From the NCBI RefSeq assembly GCF_001642795.1, contig NZ_LKEH01000035.1, positions 1-33,699 on the forward strand: a stretch of DNA of 33,699 nucleotides, written 5' to 3'. Numbering within the stretch: position 1 is the first letter of the stretch; each line of letters opens with the position of its first letter. Positions 1 through 7,136 of this stretch are shown one piece after another. Under the pieces are notes generated by a model that did not search any database, had not been told where the DNA came from, and saw only the letters and a program-made list of their open reading frames with translations. The translations under genes were made by a program, and so were the position numbers. The DNA is from Pseudomonas viridiflava (GTDB lineage Bacteria; Pseudomonadota; Gammaproteobacteria; Pseudomonadales; Pseudomonadaceae).

Positions 1-26
1 ACAATGGGTTATTTTATGTTTGATAA

Positions 27-103
27 GAGGCGGCTTGCCGGCGATGGCGTCAGTTCAGTCACTGATAGGTCCCCTCAGAAAAGCATCGCCGGCAAGCCGC
101 CTC
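27..103. repeat. REP-type inverted repeat pair
   Basis: Two perfect 20-nt arms (27-46 and 84-103) are reverse complements, with core GGCTTGCCGGCGATG, around a 37-nt spacer. The same core occurs in the pair at 6986-7073. Paired inverted REPs of this type are widespread between genes of P. syringae-group genomes and are mobilised by RAYT transposases; no RAYT gene lies in this window. Confidence 0.85.
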
Positions 104-170
104 CCACAGTAGTCCGTGGTTGCAGCAAGACTTGGGTGCATGGGCATAATCGGCGTGCCTGAGATCACTC

Positions 171-223
171 TGATCGTTCCCACGCTCTGCGTGGTAACGC
201 CTCTCAGGACGCTCCGCGTCCGC
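171..223. repeat. GATCGT-CCCA short palindromic repeat, copy 1
   Basis: The sequence TGATCGTTCCCACGCTC is followed by two small hairpins (CCACGCTCTGCGTGG and GGACGCTCCGCGTCC). Its right part (203-223) is an exact 21-nt inverse copy of 15131-15151, and its left part resembles 33580-33610. Repeats of this type are common in intergenic regions of Pseudomonas. Confidence 0.7.
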
Positions 224-338
224 GCTCGGTATCGAGGCTGTAGGACCGTTCTGTCTTTTTTGTAGTTGCGACTTTTGATCTTCTCAACCCGCACAACGAC
301 TCTTAGCATCCGTCGCCCTATTACAGCGGACGTACGGC

Positions 339-818
339 ATGCAGGACGAAAACGATGTTGATAAACGCCCAAAAATTGTAGTGCGCGATGTGCCTGGCGA
401 GTTCGTCGTCGATGATTTCATGGACCGGTATTCACGTTATCTGGATGCAGCGAAGGCGGGTCGCAGAGACGCAGGCCCCATCGCGCCAGGGTTTGTGACT
501 ACGTGTGGTTTTATCCTGACGATTTGTGGGGCTCTTATGGTCATTTTTGGCCCGAGCTCTGTTCGATACAGCTACTCGACGGGGCCTACTTTCTTTCAGT
601 ACCTACAGATGTATCCAGGACTGATTACGGTCCTGGGCTTCGTTATCACGTCTGTCGGACGCTTTATAGACGCTCGCGACAACACTGTTTTGAAGACGCC
701 TGAGCAGTTTCTCTGGGCCCATTACGAATTGGAGTTTCCAAGAGGAAGCAATGGCCCACGGTTATTTTCGACCGTTCACATAGACGGTGGCACGTTCAAG
801 GCACTTGAACGCCCATAA
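339..818 (+). CDS. Small two-TM membrane protein, unknown function
   Basis: This 159-residue protein has no recognised family. A polar, charged N-terminal part (1-48) is followed by two hydrophobic segments at about 51-71 and 93-110, then a C-terminal soluble part ending near HIDGGTFKALERP. It is probably an inner-membrane protein with both ends on the same side. The ATG at 339 has only a weak purine-rich stretch upstream (GCGGACG). A good terminator follows directly, which supports a real, singly transcribed gene. It stands alone between repeats and the convergent ompW, so the neighbours say nothing about its role. Confidence 0.65.
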   Translation: MQDENDVDKRPKIVVRDVPGEFVVDDFMDRYSRYLDAAKAGRRDAGPIAPGFVTTCGFILTICGALMVIFGPSSVRYSYSTGPTFFQYLQMYPGLITVLGFVITSVGRFIDARDNTVLKTPEQFLWAHYELEFPRGSNGPRLFSTVHIDGGTFKALERP

Positions 819-823
819 AAAGC

Positions 824-853
824 AAAGGCACCCAACGGGTGCCTTTGTGTTTT
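824..853. terminator. Bidirectional intrinsic terminator
   Basis: A perfect 10-bp stem (AAAGGCACCC / GGGTGCCTTT, loop AAC) is flanked by T-rich sequence on the right and A-rich sequence on the left. It lies between the convergent membrane-protein gene and ompW, so it can end both transcripts. Confidence 0.85.
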
Positions 854-874
854 AAACGATTCAAACGCCGTGGA

Positions 875-1561
875 TCAGAACTTGTAACCCACGCCCACCA
901 TGTAGACCCACGGATCGATTTCCACATCCACTTTGGTGCGGCCGACCGCCAGTGCCGACGGGCCGTCCACGGTGGCCTGGGTGTTGATGTCGACGTACCA
1001 GACCGAGGCGTTCACCAGTACGTTGTCAGTGATCATGTAGTCCATGCCCAGTTGCGCGGCCAGGCCGACCGAGTCCTGCAGCTTGAGGTTGCTGAAGCCC
1101 TGGTTCTTGCGGTCGCCCGTCAGGTCTTCGTCGAAGAACATGGTGTAGTTGATGCCCACGCCAGCATAAGGCTGGAATTTGGAGGACGGCTCCATCGGGT
1201 AGTACTGCAGCGACAGGGTCGGCGGCAGGTGTTTGATGTCGGCCAGTTTGCCGTCAAGACCCGGGCCCAGGCCCTTCACCGCAACGGTGTGGCTGAACGG
1301 TGTTGCCGCCAGCAGTTCGATACCGATGTGCGGCGTCAGCATGTAGGCGAACGTCAGACCGAGCTGTGTATTGCCGTCGAGCGTGGCTTTGGTGCCTGAA
1401 ACCTTGGAGCCGTCGAGTCTGACCTCGCCGCTGTCTTCGTTGGGTTGTACGTGCGCTGCGCCAGCGCGAACGATGAAGTCGCCAGCCTCGTATGCCTGGG
1501 CGGCAGTAGGGGCGGCGATGGCGAGCGCGACGAGAGAGGCGCGAAGCAGATGTCTGTTCAT
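875..1561 (-). CDS. ompW: OmpW/OprG-family outer membrane porin
   Basis: This 228-residue protein starts with a typical signal peptide of about 23 residues ending TAAQA. The mature part has the OmpW signature: an 8-stranded barrel with GDFIVRAGAAHVQPN at its start, PHIGIELLAATPFSHT in the middle and a final YKF ending in phenylalanine, as outer-membrane barrels need. OmpW proteins form narrow channels for small hydrophobic molecules; the P. aeruginosa member is OprG. The ATG at 1561 has GGAG 7-8 nt upstream. An Anr/FNR-like box at 1626-1639 suggests oxygen control. The gene follows the zinc-type operon on the same strand after 104 nt, but its own promoter seems likely. It ends at the terminator 824-853. 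Confidence 0.93.
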   Translation of the reverse strand: MNRHLLRASLVALAIAAPTAAQAYEAGDFIVRAGAAHVQPNEDSGEVRLDGSKVSGTKATLDGNTQLGLTFAYMLTPHIGIELLAATPFSHTVAVKGLGPGLDGKLADIKHLPPTLSLQYYPMEPSSKFQPYAGVGINYTMFFDEDLTGDRKNQGFSNLKLQDSVGLAAQLGMDYMITDNVLVNASVWYVDINTQATVDGPSALAVGRTKVDVEIDPWVYMVGVGYKF

Positions 1562-1625
1562 TGGGGCTCCAGGAAATCAGTCGAAATTTATGGGCGGAAT
1601 GTTAAAGCGCTGTCGAGCGGCGACT

Positions 1626-1639
1626 TTGACTCAGCTCAA
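1626..1639 (-). promoter_or_regulatory. Anr/FNR-like box upstream of ompW
   Basis: On the minus strand the site reads TTGAGCTGAGTCAA, matching TTGA-N6-TCAA (consensus TTGAT-N4-ATCAA, so the two inner bases differ). Its centre (1632.5) lies about 31 bp from a possible -10 element TAACAT (1599-1604). That places the box near -41, the usual position for class II activation. OmpW genes are known FNR/Anr targets in enterobacteria and P. aeruginosa. Confidence 0.55.
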
Positions 1640-1665
1640 TGAAATCGCTGGGAACCCCTTTCTCT

Positions 1666-2187
1666 TCACGTGTCTGGCAATTCGTAGACAAAAATCTTGT
1701 CTGCCTGCATCTGATAACCCGCTTCTGCCAGTTCGCTTGAAGACGACTTGGCCTGCATCGGTCCTTCGATCCAGTACGGCTGATACAGCTCATCGACCTT
1801 CACACCCAGCTCACTCGTGACATGCACGATCTGGTTCGCCGGCGGCGGCGGCACATGGATGCAGGCACCGAAATACGGCACCAGCAAAAACTCGATCACT
1901 CTGCCTTCCTCACTGACCTCCAGTGGCACGATGTAACCCGGCAGACGCACCTGCTTGCCATCCAGTGCCTTGACCACCGGCGCATGAGGCGCCAGCTGGC
2001 TGGCCGCGGGAGCTTGCTCCATGGCCAATGCATCGGACATCTTCGACAGGTCGTGCATCGGCGTGGTCACCGGCTTCACGACAGGTGCATCAGGCGGAAT
2101 CATCTCGGCCCAGGTCAGTACACGCGGCTCGGCGGCCCACAGTGACGTGGAAACCGAGAGCAGCAGAGTGAGTAGCATGCGCCGCAT
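1666..2187 (-). CDS. DUF3299 periplasmic protein, last gene of zinc-type operon
   Basis: This 173-residue protein has an N-terminal signal peptide (MRRMLLTLLL...SLWA, cleavage near 18). The conserved DUF3299 block follows: RLPGYIVPLE (81-90) and the GACIHVPPPPANQ motif (107-119). The Cys and His in that motif could bind metal. Its biochemical role is unknown; in Vibrio a DUF3299 protein is encoded in the zrg zinc-uptake operon. The start at 2187 is preferred because AGGA lies 8 nt upstream. An ATG at 2202 overlaps the permease stop as ATGA and would add five residues. Translation is probably coupled to the permease. Confidence 0.8.
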   Translation of the reverse strand: MRRMLLTLLLSVSTSLWAAEPRVLTWAEMIPPDAPVVKPVTTPMHDLSKMSDALAMEQAPAASQLAPHAPVVKALDGKQVRLPGYIVPLEVSEEGRVIEFLLVPYFGACIHVPPPPANQIVHVTSELGVKVDELYQPYWIEGPMQAKSSSSELAEAGYQMQADKIFVYELPDT

Positions 2188-2198
2188 TATGAAGGTCC

Positions 2199-3464
2199 TC
2201 ATAAACGAATCGACAGACCATCTGCCAGTGACTGCCTGTAGGCTCGCCAGGCTGGCACGGTTCCCATCAACAGCGCGCAAGCGAGGATGCCACCCAGTAA
2301 TGTCCATTCATATTGGCCAGGTGGCATAGGCGAGAGGTACAAACCGTAAGTATTTATTACGTAATCCTGAGACACGAAGATACCGATATAGAGCAGTGCA
2401 AGGCCGCTGACAACACCCGCCAGCGCCAGCGCGAAGGCTTCGAGTATCAGCAGGCTCGCGATGTGCCAGGGTCTGGCACCAACCGATCGCAGGATCGCCA
2501 TCTCGCGGCGGCGTTCGTTGAGGCTGGTGAGGATGGCCGTCAGCATGCCGATCAGCCCCGTCAGCACCACGAACAGCGAAATCACGAACAGCGCCTTTTC
2601 AGCTGTGCCCATCAGACTCCACAGTTCCTGCAAGGCCACGCCCGGCAGAATCGCAAGCATGGGTTCGCCACGGTATTCGTTGATCTCGCGCTGCAGACTG
2701 AAGGTCGAGATCTTGCTGTTCAGGCCGAGCATGAATGCTGTGATCGCTGTCGGCGTCAGGTCCATGTTGCGCGCCTGATCGGCAGAGATGCGTTCATTGC
2801 CACGAGCGGGCGCGCCGTTGTGCCAGTCGATGTGAATGGCTTCCATTCCGCCCAGGCTGATGTGCAATGTGCGGTCTACCGGTGTGCCGGTGGGTTTGAG
2901 AATGCCGACCACGGTGAACGGCTTGTCGTCATGCTTGACCAGACTGATCGCCGCTACGCCGTGAGCCAGCACCAGCTTGTCGCCCAGCTTGTAGTGCAGC
3001 GCCTTGGCAACCTCCGAACCGAGCACCACCTCGAACGGATCGGTCTTGAATTCACGTCCCTCGGCCAGCTCCAGATGCTGCTGACGGCCGAACTGATAAT
3101 GCTCGAAGTACGACGCGTTGGTGCCCATCACCCGGTAGCCGCGGTGCGAGTCGCCGAGTGAAATCGGGATCGCCCATTTCACCTGCTTACTCTCGGCAAA
3201 ATGCTCGAAGCTGTCCCAGCGGATGTTGTTGGTGGCGTTGCCGATGCGAAACACCGAGTACAGCAGCAGGTTGATCGAGCCGGAGCGTGCGCCGACGATC
3301 AGGTCTGTGCCGCTGATGGTGCTTGCGAAACTGGTACGTGCTTCGGTACGCACCCGCTCGACAGCCAGCAGCAGGCAGACCGACAGTGCGATGGCAAAGA
3401 CGGTGAGGAACGCGGTGAAGCGACGGTTGGCCAGGCTGGCCATGGCCAGACGAAACAGATACAT
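2199..3464 (-). CDS. ABC transporter permease, MacB/FtsX-like
   Basis: This 421-residue permease has the four-helix MacB/FtsX layout. One membrane segment lies near the N terminus (about 16-35), a large periplasmic domain follows, and three segments lie in the last 130 residues, including the cytoplasmic motif NERRREMAILRSVGARP typical of the FtsX domain. The ATG at 3464 lies 1 nt after the ATPase stop with GGAG upstream; a longer reading to 3548 would run back through the ATPase gene. With the ATPase it forms a type VII ABC system, a class better known for export, lipoprotein work or mechanotransmission than for direct import. Here it sits in a Zur-controlled operon, so a part in zinc acquisition is inferred. 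No MacA-like partner is present. Confidence 0.87.
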   Translation of the reverse strand: MYLFRLAMASLANRRFTAFLTVFAIALSVCLLLAVERVRTEARTSFASTISGTDLIVGARSGSINLLLYSVFRIGNATNNIRWDSFEHFAESKQVKWAIPISLGDSHRGYRVMGTNASYFEHYQFGRQQHLELAEGREFKTDPFEVVLGSEVAKALHYKLGDKLVLAHGVAAISLVKHDDKPFTVVGILKPTGTPVDRTLHISLGGMEAIHIDWHNGAPARGNERISADQARNMDLTPTAITAFMLGLNSKISTFSLQREINEYRGEPMLAILPGVALQELWSLMGTAEKALFVISLFVVLTGLIGMLTAILTSLNERRREMAILRSVGARPWHIASLLILEAFALALAGVVSGLALLYIGIFVSQDYVINTYGLYLSPMPPGQYEWTLLGGILACALLMGTVPAWRAYRQSLADGLSIRL

Positions 3465-3465
3465 C

Positions 3466-4176
3466 TCAAATCTCCACGGCAACGGCGGCGCGATTGAGGT
3501 CGCTGAGCGACAGGTTGCGATCGAACAGCGGTGCCAGGCTCTGGTCATGACTGACGAACAACAGGCTGGCGCCGGCTTCGCGGCATTCGGCGAACAGCAG
3601 GCGAATGAACGCTTCGCGTGAGTCGGCGTCCAGTGCGGAGGTCGGCTCGTCGGCGATCACCAGTTCCGGTTGACCGATCAGGGCGCGTGCTGCGGCGACG
3701 CGTTGTTGCTGGCCGATGGATAGCGAGTCTGCACGTCGGGTCAGCATGGCCGGGTCTTTCAGGCCCAGGTGAGTCAGCAGGGTCGTTGTCGCTTTTTCGA
3801 CACTGCCGTGCCGCTGTTTCGCACGTTCGGCGCGGACTTTGGAAAAGTGGCAGGGCAGTTCGATGTTCTCGCGCACCGACAGAAACGGCAGCAGGTTGAA
3901 CTGCTGAAAAATATAGCCGGTGTGGTCGACACGGAAACGGTCCCGCGCTGCTGCGGACAGGCTCGAAAGCTCCTGTCCCAGCAGGCGGATGGTGCCGCGA
4001 GTGGGTTTTTGCACACCGCCCAGCAGGCCCAGCAGCGTAGTCTTGCCGCTGCCGCTCGGACCTTTCAGGAAAAGGGTTTCGGCGGTTTCCAGGCGAAATT
4101 CGGGGATGTCCAGAAGCTGCGGCTGACCCGGCCAGTTGAAGCTCAGGTCGGACAGCTCGATCAGTGCTTGGGTCAT
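3466..4176 (-). CDS. ABC transporter ATP-binding protein, MacB/LolD-type
   Basis: This 236-residue ATPase has a complete set of ABC motifs: Walker A GPSGSGKTT (39-47), a Q-loop in FQQFNLLPFLSVRENI, a signature LSIGQQQRVAAARAL, Walker B LVIADEPTSALD and a final switch histidine in LLFVSHDQ. It is close to the LolD/MacB branch, matching the FtsX-type permease directly downstream. The start at 4176 (MTQALIEL) fits the family better than the upstream ATG at 4218, which would fall inside the terminator hairpin. A terminator-like hairpin between this gene and the His-rich protein probably lowers its expression relative to that protein. Confidence 0.9.
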   Translation of the reverse strand: MTQALIELSDLSFNWPGQPQLLDIPEFRLETAETLFLKGPSGSGKTTLLGLLGGVQKPTRGTIRLLGQELSSLSAAARDRFRVDHTGYIFQQFNLLPFLSVRENIELPCHFSKVRAERAKQRHGSVEKATTTLLTHLGLKDPAMLTRRADSLSIGQQQRVAAARALIGQPELVIADEPTSALDADSREAFIRLLFAECREAGASLLFVSHDQSLAPLFDRNLSLSDLNRAAVAVEI

Positions 4177-4197
4177 GGTCTGACTCACGCTCGGTTG

Positions 4198-4226
4198 AAA
4201 ATCAAAAGACCGGGCCAAGCCCGGTC
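4198..4226 (-). terminator. Intra-operon intrinsic terminator after zrgA-like gene
   Basis: Read on the minus strand, the 8-bp stem GACCGGGC / GCCCGGTC with a 3-nt loop is followed by TTTTGATTTT. It lies 19-47 nt past the stop of the His-rich protein and just before the ATPase gene. Partial read-through would make more periplasmic protein than transporter. Confidence 0.75.
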
Positions 4227-4244
4227 AATGTGCCGCGAAGGGGA

Positions 4245-4832
4245 TCAGAACTTCAGCGTAGGGTTCGCTGCAATCACTTCTGCACCCGACTGGCCACTTG
4301 GCGAGATCAGTTGTACCTGAAGCTTCTTGGTGTCGGGGAATGTTTTGAAGATCTGCGACAGGTCCAGCTTCTTCAGGATGGCAGGTGCATCACAGACGAA
4401 TTTGTAAGTGCCATGAATTTCGCTGTGTTCGTGATGATCGGCGTCGCCGTCTTTGGCGTGTTCTTCGTGATCATCGTCCTTGTCGCCAAACAGCGGGCTT
4501 TCCACTTTCACCGACGTGGCCGAGCAGTTGGCCGCATCGGCAATGTTGAACAGCGCATTGGGCTTGAGCAGAAACTCACGCGCCTTGGCCAGCTTGGCCT
4601 TGTCTTCAGCCGACGTTGCCTCGTGCTCGAACCCGACAATGTTCATGGCCGGGCTGTCGAATTCGAACTCCAGCGTCTTGCCTTCCAATACCACGTCCAG
4701 ACGCCCTACACCGTGCTCATGAGCGCCAAGGCTGCCGTGTTCTGCGCCGTGATCATGATCGTGTTCTTCAGCGGCATGGGCGACAGCGAGTGGCAGCAGG
4801 GCAAAGGGCAGGGCGAGTAGCAGACGGCGCAT
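4245..4832 (-). CDS. ZrgA-like His-rich periplasmic zinc-binding protein (DUF2796)
   Basis: This 195-residue protein has a signal peptide (MRRLLLALPFALLPLAVAHA, cleavage after about 20). The mature form begins with a His/Asp/Glu-rich stretch (EEHDHDHGAEHGSLGAHEHG) and has a second His-rich loop (DDDHEEHAKDGDADHHEHSE) in the middle, as in zinc-binding proteins. The rest matches DUF2796: LDVVLEGKTLEFEFDSPAMNIVGFEH and a C-terminal QVQLISPSG. Its Vibrio cholerae homologue ZrgA belongs to a zinc-uptake operon with an ABC ATPase, a permease and DUF3299, the same gene content as here. GGAG precedes the ATG at 4832 by 6 nt. A Zur box lies 39 bp upstream, so induction under zinc shortage is likely. 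Confidence 0.88.
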   Translation of the reverse strand: MRRLLLALPFALLPLAVAHAAEEHDHDHGAEHGSLGAHEHGVGRLDVVLEGKTLEFEFDSPAMNIVGFEHEATSAEDKAKLAKAREFLLKPNALFNIADAANCSATSVKVESPLFGDKDDDHEEHAKDGDADHHEHSEIHGTYKFVCDAPAILKKLDLSQIFKTFPDTKKLQVQLISPSGQSGAEVIAANPTLKF

Positions 4833-4870
4833 AACAGACTCCGGTAGTGCATTTTCGGGAAAAATCGTTA

Positions 4871-4885
4871 TGTGATCTTATAACA
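4871..4885 (-). promoter_or_regulatory. Zur box of zinc-type operon
   Basis: On the minus strand the site reads TGTTATAAGATCACA, matching 13 of 15 positions of the gamma-proteobacterial Zur core TGTTATANTATAACA. It lies 39 bp before the start of the His-rich protein and overlaps AT-rich promoter-like sequence, as expected for zinc-dependent repression. Confidence 0.7.
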
Positions 4886-5096
4886 AGTCATGCGTGGCGT
4901 GAGGTGTTTTTTCTGAACGACGGTGCTTCCAGTAACGAGGGCTGGAATAGCGCAGGTTCGGATTATGCCGAACCGTTCTCACGGACCAAGTCGTCAGATC
5001 CTACCCTGAATGGGGTAGCCACTGAAGGAATGCAGGATGCGTCGTCAGTGGCAGCAATACATCCAGGGACCTGCACCGCATCAAGGAAGACCCCTC

Positions 5097-5519
5097 ATGA
5101 AAAAGCTCCATCCCAACGTTGAAACCCTGCGTGCGATCTACAAGGATCTGGCTCGCATCGCCGAGTTTGCGGATCACGATATTGTGCTGCACAAGGCGGA
5201 CCGAGGTGCCCGGGGCGGATTGTCCATGGTCATCGGCAGACGGTCGGTGCAGAACCATGAGCTGGACCTGATCGAGCACACCCGCCAGACCCTTTATATG
5301 GACGTTCACGAGATCGTTGCGGACGATCACTTCGGTTCGGTCATGGGTTACATGCGCGCCACCTGCGAACGCAAGAAAATCGCCATGCCGTTCTGCGGTC
5401 TGTGGCGCTTTCGCGATGGAAAGATCGTCGAGCACTGGGAAAACGTTTACGACATCAGGGCGTTCGGCAGCTTCATGATGGGCGATGAGTCATTGATGAG
5501 TCGCTGGCTGTGTGACTGA
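5097..5519 (+). CDS. NTF2-like/SnoaL-fold protein
   Basis: This 140-residue protein fits the SnoaL/NTF2-like fold: an N-terminal helix (NVETLRAIYKDLARIAEFADHD), a middle with DLIEHTRQTLYMDVHEIVADDHFG and a characteristic C-terminal strand pair FCGLWRFRDGKIVEHWENVYDIRAF. The fold is a cone-shaped pocket that serves as an isomerase, hydrolase or binding protein. The substrate cannot be told from sequence. The ATG at 5097 has AAGGA about 9 nt upstream and starts MKKLHPN; an upstream ATG at 5037 has no such site. It is not obviously linked in function to its neighbours. Confidence 0.82.
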   Translation: MKKLHPNVETLRAIYKDLARIAEFADHDIVLHKADRGARGGLSMVIGRRSVQNHELDLIEHTRQTLYMDVHEIVADDHFGSVMGYMRATCERKKIAMPFCGLWRFRDGKIVEHWENVYDIRAFGSFMMGDESLMSRWLCD

Positions 5520-5580
5520 GCGTGGGAATGCGCGCCCACGTGTGGGAGCATGCGCATCTGACTGTCAGCAGGTGCATATC

Positions 5581-5934
5581 ATGTTGCGTATTCGTGGAAA
5601 CGTGGGCCAGTGGCCGGTGGATTTGACACTGGAACTGGACGAAGGCGATTGGGCCCAACTGGGCGCGCAGTTGAAGGCCTCGGCGCCTGAAGCGGCGGCG
5701 GCTGTGGTCCAGAGCAGGCCGGTCAATCAGGACGACAAGGTCTGGCAGGTGGCGCAGGACCTTTTGCAAAAGGCCGGACAGATGAGCGGGCCGGACCTTC
5801 TGGCGCAACTGGAAGGCGTTGCTGGCAGCACTGCAGCGGGCAAACGCCTGTTGGTGCGTTTGCGGCATTGCGCGAATGTGAAGGTCGAGAGCGGGGCGGA
5901 TGCGCCGCTGTACAGTTGGGTCGCTGCGAAATGA
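5581..5934 (+). CDS. Conserved-looking small cytoplasmic protein, unknown function
   Basis: This 117-residue soluble protein has no signal peptide or membrane segment and no motif I recognise. It begins MLRIRGNVGQWPVDLTLELD and has an Ala/Gln-rich middle predicted to be helical (DKVWQVAQDLLQKAGQMSGPDLLAQLEGVAG). The C-terminal part (KRLLVRLRHCANVKVESG) looks like a beta strand region. The ATG at 5581 has AGGTG 7 nt upstream. It lies 61 nt after the NTF2-like gene, on the same strand, and ends at a strong hairpin, so the two may share a transcript. Confidence 0.7.
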   Translation: MLRIRGNVGQWPVDLTLELDEGDWAQLGAQLKASAPEAAAAVVQSRPVNQDDKVWQVAQDLLQKAGQMSGPDLLAQLEGVAGSTAAGKRLLVRLRHCANVKVESGADAPLYSWVAAK

Positions 5935-5939
5935 TTCAA

Positions 5940-5992
5940 CGCTGGCCGGTGTCTGGCATCCTTGGGATACCGGCACCGGCCAGCGTCTTGCT
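5940..5992. terminator. Bidirectional terminator hairpin
   Basis: A 12-bp stem (CGCTGGCCGGTG, 5940-5951 / CACCGGCCAGCG, 5974-5985) with a 22-nt loop is followed by TCTTGCTT. It separates the convergent unknown gene and the cnoX-like gene. The T tract is imperfect. Confidence 0.6.
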
Positions 5993-6864
5993 TAGTACAG
6001 CGCTGCGAACAGCTTGCGACGGTACATCGTCACCAGCGGATGGTCGTTGCCCAACAGGTCGAACACCTGCAGCAACGTCTTGTGCGGCAGGCCTTCGGCG
6101 TAGTTGCGATTGCGGATGAACAGCTTGAGCAATCCGTCCAGCGCCGCTTCGTACTGCTGACGGGACAACTGCTGGATGGCCAGTTGATGGGACGCTTCGT
6201 CGTCCTGCGGATTTTGCGCCAGACGGCTTTTCAACTCGGCAGCATCCGGCAGGGTGGCGGCTTCGGCAAGAAAGGTCAGTTGCGCCTTGGCGCCCGCCAG
6301 CTCGGCCTTGTGGGCGTCACTCTTGACGGCATCCAGCACCTGACGCGCTTCACTCAGCTCGCCACGTTCTGCCAGGCAGCGCGCGTACAGAATCAGCGCC
6401 GCCGCGTTGGTGTTGTCTTCGCCTAGCAAGACTTTGAGCATGGCTTCAGCGTCGGCAAAGCGGCTCTCTGCAAACAATTCCTGCGCCTGCTTGAGCGGAT
6501 CAGCGGCGGGCGGTGGTGGCATGACCACGTGTTGTTCGAGAATCTTGCGGATTTCAGATTCCGGCTGTGCTCCGGCAAAACCGTCCACCGGCTGACCATC
6601 CTTGAACAGCACCACGGTTGGCAGGCTGCGGATGCCGAAACGGGCGACGATGTCCTGCTCGATGTCGCAGTTCACCTTGGCCAGCAGCAACTCACCCTGG
6701 TAGCTCTCGGTGATCTGTTGCAGCAGAGGCATCAGCACCTTGCACGGCGCACACCACTCGGCCCAGAAATCCACCAGTACGGGTTGGTCGAATGACTTGT
6801 CGATCACCAACTGATCGAAAGTCGCCGTGGTTGCATCGAAGATGTAAGCAGTGTCCTGGCTCAT
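5992..6864 (-). CDS. cnoX: Thioredoxin/TPR co-chaperone CnoX (YbbN)
   Basis: The 290-residue protein has an N-terminal thioredoxin fold (about 1-110) with an intact WCAPC motif (37-41) and the cis-proline segment RSLPTVVLF. A TPR-like helical region (about 125-280) follows, including FAESRFADAEAMLKVLLGE and QQYEAALDGLLKLFIRNRN. This architecture is that of YbbN/CnoX, a holdase that protects proteins under oxidative (chlorine) stress and hands them to GroEL or DnaK. E. coli CnoX lacks the first redox cysteine (SxxC), whereas here both cysteines are present, so real disulfide chemistry is possible. The start at 6864 (MSQDTAYIFD) fits the family; the upstream in-frame ATG at 6975 would add an unlikely 37 residues. 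Confidence 0.9.
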   Translation of the reverse strand: MSQDTAYIFDATTATFDQLVIDKSFDQPVLVDFWAEWCAPCKVLMPLLQQITESYQGELLLAKVNCDIEQDIVARFGIRSLPTVVLFKDGQPVDGFAGAQPESEIRKILEQHVVMPPPPAADPLKQAQELFAESRFADAEAMLKVLLGEDNTNAAALILYARCLAERGELSEARQVLDAVKSDAHKAELAGAKAQLTFLAEAATLPDAAELKSRLAQNPQDDEASHQLAIQQLSRQQYEAALDGLLKLFIRNRNYAEGLPHKTLLQVFDLLGNDHPLVTMYRRKLFAALY

Positions 6865-6985
6865 GGCGCGTCTCGGAGAATCTGAATGCCGCCAACTATA
6901 AAGCCCGCCGGGGAATGCTGAAAGGGAAGTCTCGGGGAGAGCGGGGGGGATCAGTAGATCAGGTTGGTCGGACACCGACTCAAAC

Positions 6986-7073
6986 TGTGGGAGGCGGCTT
7001 GCCGGCGAAGCATTCTTTCAGGCGACGCTTCAGTGACTGTCCTGACGCCATCGCCGGCAAGCCGCCTCCCACA
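6986..7073. repeat. REP-type inverted repeat pair
   Basis: Perfect 23-nt arms (6986-7008 and 7051-7073) containing GGAGGCGGCTTGCCGGCGA surround a 42-nt spacer. The core is shared with the pair at 27-103. It lies between the divergent-to-neighbour ends of cnoX (upstream side) and the methyltransferase gene (3' side). Confidence 0.88.
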
Positions 7074-7136
7074 TAGAGTGTGGTTCTCATGCAGCCTGCA
7101 TGTTGTCTGGCAAATTGGGCCTGTCCTTGAGGGCCG

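Larger units (their letters stand above)
1..338. other. Noncoding region with two repeat types
   Basis: No convincing gene lies here. The stretch holds a REP-type inverted repeat (27-103) followed by a GATCGT-CCCA-type repeat (about 171-223). No clear promoter for the gene at 339 stands out. Confidence 0.6.
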
